Origin: a virus
Virus record (IMG/VR): IMGVR_UViG_3300044797_000084
Coordinates: 1-53,201 of that record
DNA length: 53,201 nt
Reading direction: 5' to 3' (one strand)
Part shown: positions 50,719 through 53,201 of the stretch, piece by piece
How the letters are laid out: each line of letters begins with the position of its first letter
How positions within the stretch are numbered: position 1 is the first letter of the stretch
Translations under genes and position numbers: made by a program
Notes under the pieces: model-generated
The model's input: the letters and a program-made list of their open reading frames with translations, nothing else
Databases searched by the model: none
Told to the model about the DNA's origin: nothing

Positions 50719-51480
50719 CTATCGGTGGAAGTGCTCGACACCGACGAGGTTACCGTCAGCATCGGGTTTCCAATGCACGTGCACTCGCTCATCGACTGCT
50801 TGGAACACCGCGATGTCCACGAACTGCCAGGTCTGCTCAGGCAACGGCCGCACGCGCGCGCTCGGCTCGATCTTGCAGAACCCGATCCCGCCGAAGTCCG
50901 CCCACTCGTCTCCCGTCTCGATCCACACTCCGCCGCACGGGGGCTGTTTCCCGGTGCGGTGAGCCCAATGCGGGCCGCCCGACGGAATCCCCAGCCAGTA
51001 GGCCCAGGTCCCGAGTGCACAGTCGCAGTCGAGAAGCTGCTGGATCAGGTCGTCTGAGACCTCATGGTCGTGCTCCACGTTGATGATTGTTCGGTCGGAG
51101 TCCCACCAGCGCGCGACCCCGGCGTGGTAGTCGAGCGGGTCCTCGCAGCAGATCGGCACGACCTCGAAGCGCTGCGACTCGAAGATCGGCTCATCGGGCA
51201 AGTGGCTGGCGAGAACAACCGGCTCGGACATTCGCCCGAACCTTGCCACACCGCACCACACCCGACCACACCCGACCGTGCCATGCCCCGCCTTGCCCGA
51301 CCTGAGCACGCCGTATGAAGGATCCAGACGGGTGACGCGAACCAATGGGAGTGGCTCAGCTCGTCTGGCCTGCGGGTCATCGGCAACGTCTGACCCGTTC
51401 GGCACGTACCGCCCGCTTGGGGGATTGTGGCACCGGAGATATGCCAGCCCAATACGCGCCTTCTCGTCAGCAGTCAACAT
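50719..51480 (-). CDS. glycosyltransferase-like protein with N-terminal extension
   Basis: From ATG 51480 (GGGAGGGCCGT) the chain has 253 residues. The first 60 (MLTADEKARIGLAYLRCHNP...) are followed by a stretch encoded by the 10-bp repeats (GTVGCGRVWCGVARFG), then at M84 the enzyme proper: SEPVVLASHLPDEPIFESQR, TIINVEHDHEVSDDLIQQLL. Start at ATG 51231 would give only the 170-residue domain. The fusion may have arisen by repeat expansion over a lost stop codon. Confidence 0.5.
   Translation of the reverse strand: MLTADEKARIGLAYLRCHNPPSGRYVPNGSDVADDPQARRAEPLPLVRVTRLDPSYGVLRSGKAGHGTVGCGRVWCGVARFGRMSEPVVLASHLPDEPIFESQRFEVVPICCEDPLDYHAGVARWWDSDRTIINVEHDHEVSDDLIQQLLDCDCALGTWAYWLGIPSGGPHWAHRTGKQPPCGGVWIETGDEWADFGGIGFCKIEPSARVRPLPEQTWQFVDIAVFQAVDERVHVHWKPDADGNLVGVEHFHR
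51245..51280. repeat. 10-bp tandem repeats
   Basis: Units CCGCACCACA (51251-51260), CCCGACCACA (51261-51270) and CCCGACCGTG (51271-51280), with a partial unit before, form a short tandem array inside or just upstream of the glycosyltransferase-like gene. Such slippage-prone repeats could change the reading frame. Confidence 0.5.
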
Positions 51481-51502
51481 ACGGCCCTCCCGTGGTTGTC
51501 GG

Positions 51503-51733
51503 TTACAGGCCGGCGCGCTGCCAGAGTTGCCAGGCTGGTACGCCGAGCGCTTTGGAGACGGTCATGATCGTCTCGATGGTCATGTTGTATTCGCCGCGCT
51601 CTAGGGCGCCGTAGTAGGAGCGGTCGATGTTGGCCTTGAGGGCGAAGGATTCTTGTGTGTAGCCCTTCTCGGCTCGTGTCGCGCGGAATGCTTTGCCGAG
51701 GGCGCGGCTGGATTTGGTCTTCTTGCGCGACAC
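51503..51733 (-). CDS. XRE-family HTH regulator, paralogue A
   Basis: The 76-residue protein is one HTH domain: ALGKAFRATRAEKGYTQESF, ALKANIDRSYYGALERGEYN with recognition helix SYYGALERG, ending LGVPAWQLWQRAGL. It is about 60% identical to the 76-residue protein at 52331-52561 on the other strand. GTG start without Shine-Dalgarno. The pair is likely a regulatory switch. Confidence 0.8.
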   Translation of the reverse strand: MSRKKTKSSRALGKAFRATRAEKGYTQESFALKANIDRSYYGALERGEYNMTIETIMTVSKALGVPAWQLWQRAGL

Positions 51734-51805
51734 CGCGAGAAGCCTGTCCGAACGACGCGCCTTATTCCACTGTGTTTAGCTACACCTGGCATAGCTCCCA
51801 CGCGG

Positions 51806-52009
51806 CTACCCTTGGACGAGTTGCAGTCGCTGGCGGCGCTCCCAGGCGCGTTGATCCTCGCGGCATTGGTCAGCTTCGCGTTTGCAGAGCAGGTAGAACC
51901 GTTGGGCGGCTTCATCGCGTCGAAGGTGGGCGTCGCGCAGCTCGTCTTCGGCGTGTTGTAGCTCAGCCATCGCCCGCAGCTCGGCGCTGCTCATCGGGCG
52001 AGCAGGCAT
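51806..52009 (-). CDS. coiled-coil protein
   Basis: 67 residues: MSSAELRAMAELQHAEDELR and DAHLRRDEAAQRFYLLCKRE form one long helix rich in charge. It follows the winged-helix gene by 3 bp and is likely co-transcribed. Function unknown; may dimerise with the regulators. Confidence 0.5.
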   Translation of the reverse strand: MPARPMSSAELRAMAELQHAEDELRDAHLRRDEAAQRFYLLCKREADQCREDQRAWERRQRLQLVQG

Positions 52010-52012
52010 CCG

Positions 52013-52258
52013 CTAGACGGCGATCAGGTCGAGTTGTTCGAGGCAGGCCAGTGCGGGGGTCGCCACGACGCGCTCGCCACTCGTGGTCAACACGCCAGCC
52101 TCGACTAGGCCGTCGATCGCGGCATCGACTACGGCGGGTTCGTAGTGGCCGAGGTGCCGATACAGCGCGGGGCGGGTCCGTCCTCGTGCCCGCGTCAACA
52201 TGCCGATGACGACCAGGCGTTCGGCGTTGTCGCGCGTCTGCTTGGATTCTCGGAACAT
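52013..52258 (-). CDS. winged-helix regulator
   Basis: 81 residues from ATG 52258: NAERLVVIGMLTRARGRTRP, ALYRHLGHYEPAVVDAAIDG as helices 2-3, and VEAGVLTTSGERVVATPAL as the wing, ending in a hydrophobic tail. DNA binding is likely. It is expressed from the promoter at 52285-52313 after a leader of about 20 nt without a clear Shine-Dalgarno. Confidence 0.65.
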   Translation of the reverse strand: MFRESKQTRDNAERLVVIGMLTRARGRTRPALYRHLGHYEPAVVDAAIDGLVEAGVLTTSGERVVATPALACLEQLDLIAV

Positions 52259-52284
52259 GAGCGCAGGGAACTAGACCCCGTGGA

Positions 52285-52313
52285 ACCCTACATGGTGGAA
52301 CAAGAGGCGTCAA
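52285..52313 (-). promoter_or_regulatory. promoter in the XRE control region
   Basis: On the minus strand TTGACG (52308-52313), a 17-bp spacer and TAGGGT (52285-52290) lie 27 bp before the winged-helix gene. Two direct GTGGAAC repeats (52280 and 52295) flank the -10 box and may be operator half-sites. The rightward XRE gene starts 18 bp away on the other side. Confidence 0.65.
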
Positions 52314-52330
52314 TCGGAAAAGATCGCTAG

Positions 52331-52561
52331 ATGCCGCCGAAGAAGTCCAAGGCCAACCGCGCGCTAGGCGAAGCGATCCGCGCCATCCGCAGCGACCAGG
52401 GCGAGACGCAGGAATCCTTCGCCATCAAAGCGGGGATCGACCGCAGCTATTACGGAGCGTTGGAGCGAGGCGAGTTCAACATGACCGTAGACACGCTGAT
52501 GAGCGTGGCCGATGGCCTGGGCGTCTCGGCCTGGGAGATTTGGAAGCGCGCAAGGCTCTAG
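52331..52561 (+). CDS. XRE-family HTH regulator, paralogue B
   Basis: The 76-residue protein MPPKKSKANRALGEAIRAIR, with DQGETQESFAIKAGIDRSYY and GALERGEFNM, is co-linear with the leftward XRE protein over its full length. A GGAAAAG site precedes the ATG. It reads away from the promoter at 52285 and would sit opposite it, like the CI/Cro geometry but with paralogous proteins. Ends in a 4-bp overlap with the leftward gene at 52558. Confidence 0.8.
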   Translation: MPPKKSKANRALGEAIRAIRSDQGETQESFAIKAGIDRSYYGALERGEFNMTVDTLMSVADGLGVSAWEIWKRARL

Positions 52562-52707
52562 CGCGCAGGCTTCGGCGTCTGCTTGCGCGTCGAGTCCTCA
52601 GACTCCGGCTCGACCTTCAAGAGCGCCCGCAGCGCGACCTCGGGATCAAGGTCGATCTTGACCGGCTCGTCCATGTCGCGCGCCTTTGGCTTCTTGTCCT
52701 CGGGCAT
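52558..52707 (-). CDS. small acidic conserved-looking protein
   Basis: 49 residues: MPEDKKPKARDMDEPVKIDL followed by DPEVALRALLKVEPESEDS. The KIDLDPExALRALLKV core occurs in small proteins of actinobacterial phages and prophages. The ATG at 52707 is close to the divergent gene at 52744. Function unknown. Confidence 0.55.
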   Translation of the reverse strand: MPEDKKPKARDMDEPVKIDLDPEVALRALLKVEPESEDSTRKQTPKPAR

Positions 52708-52730
52708 CGCTCCAGACGATAGCGGCGGTA

Positions 52731-52736
52731 TAGGCT
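52731..52736 (+). promoter_or_regulatory. -10 box of the HEPN gene
   Basis: TAGGCT ends 7 bp before ATG 52744 and no Shine-Dalgarno is present. It matches the leaderless pattern of the other solitary genes here. Confidence 0.45.
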
Positions 52737-52743
52737 CGCGCTG

Positions 52744-53201
52744 ATGGCACCATGGAGCGAGGCCGACCAGGAAAAGCACCACCGGGAGACGAACGACGCC
52801 TACCGCGCCATCGGCCGATACGTCGTGGCGTTCGCGGAGATGGTGCGCGAGATGCGCATCCTTGTAGGCCTCTACATAGCCGGTGGCACCCGCTGGATCC
52901 TGGTAGACATGGCCTTTGGCGAGGCGACCGCCCAGCCGGTGTCCGTCGCCTTCTTCTCGCTCTGCCGAGACGCCGGAGAGTTCACCAAAGCGGAGGAGGA
53001 AGTGGCCGATGCGCTCAGCAAAGCCGTGGCGAAGACGATCCGCGAACGGAACGACATCGCGCACGGTGACTGGACCGTAGGCGCGACCACGTTTGATGAG
53101 CACCGAAACCCGGAGACCATGACGCCGCGCCTGTTGCGCGCCACCCCGCGCGGCAAGACGCCTTACAAGGTCGAAGCCCTCAAACCGTCGGAGATCGACG
53201 A
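52744..53201 (+). CDS. HEPN-domain protein, 3' end beyond the window
   Basis: At least 152 residues are encoded before the right edge. The sequence is helical (YVVAFAEMVREMRILVGLYI, EEEVADALSKAVAKTI), then carries RNDIAHGDW, an R-x4-H motif as found in the catalytic site of HEPN ribonucleases used in toxin-antitoxin and abortive-infection systems. A tail with TPRLLRATPRGKTPYKVEAL follows. Family resemblance is by motif only. A lone gene beside the XRE control region would fit a superinfection defence function. Confidence 0.55.
   Translation, partial: MAPWSEADQEKHHRETNDAYRAIGRYVVAFAEMVREMRILVGLYIAGGTRWILVDMAFGEATAQPVSVAFFSLCRDAGEFTKAEEEVADALSKAVAKTIRERNDIAHGDWTVGATTFDEHRNPETMTPRLLRATPRGKTPYKVEALKPSEID

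Noticed and set aside
1-53201. CRISPR array or retron
   Set aside because: No regularly spaced identical repeats and no reverse transcriptase or cas genes were seen; the RecB-like nuclease is not beside repeats.
1-53201. Integrase or attachment site proving a prophage
   Set aside because: No tyrosine or serine integrase motif was found, and the structured element at 20957 has no visible partner; lifestyle remains open.

Overview
The window is phage DNA of a high-GC actinobacterial type. The evidence is a complete siphophage tail module, dense leftward trains of very small genes joined by ATGA/GTGA stop-start overlaps, many HNH nucleases and small zinc-ribbon proteins, two lysis regions and a phage-borne tRNA. 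A winged-helix gene at 23160-23420 resembles small proteins I associate with Thermoleophilia (Solirubrobacter-like hosts); this host guess comes from memory and is weak. No terminase, portal, capsid, integrase or DNA polymerase gene was recognised, so the window is part of a larger phage or prophage.

Layout. (1) 1-10950, leftward: one early operon of about 30 overlapping genes. Its head at 10950 has a TTGACG/TAGGGT promoter over a 14-bp tandem repeat and appears to give a leaderless mRNA. It holds a Cro-like HTH, a Cas4/RecB-type nuclease, HNH proteins, an SNF2-type helicase, a beta-type DNA methyltransferase, a ParB-like protein, many zinc-binding proteins and several peptides of 13-31 residues. 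(2) 11166-13865: a terminator, a tRNA-Glu with a 24-nt D-loop insertion, a papain-like peptidase, a holin-like protein and a 5'-damaged HNH gene. (3) 13961-20010: a zinc protein on +, a leftward membrane/lysis gene set (14364-16017), a rightward AAA+ ATPase, and a second leftward lysis set with a secreted GH25 lysozyme. (4) 20072-26607: mostly rightward accessory genes (a DnaA-domain-IV-like protein behind a consensus promoter, membrane proteins, HNH-like and winged-helix proteins), plus an IS remnant and an isolated leftward gene. (5) 26675-44240, leftward: the tail module, running from head-tail connector through tail terminator, major tail protein, frameshifted chaperones, tape measure, distal tail protein and fibres, interrupted by two HNH genes. 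(6) 44271-51480: a leftward array of glycosyltransferase-like genes with a FkbM methyltransferase and a hexapeptide acyltransferase. (7) 51503-53201: a control region with two paralogous XRE regulators on opposite strands and a HEPN-domain gene running off the end.

Several features stand out. Solitary genes and operon heads usually lack a Shine-Dalgarno sequence and instead have TANNNT 6-8 nt before the start codon, implying leaderless mRNAs, whereas internal genes rely on Shine-Dalgarno sites or stop-start overlaps. Two genes, including the head-tail connector, seem to begin with ATC. A 44-bp sequence encoding a 13-residue peptide is present twice in the early operon. The C-terminal sequence of the tape measure protein recurs in a separate small protein 8 kb away.
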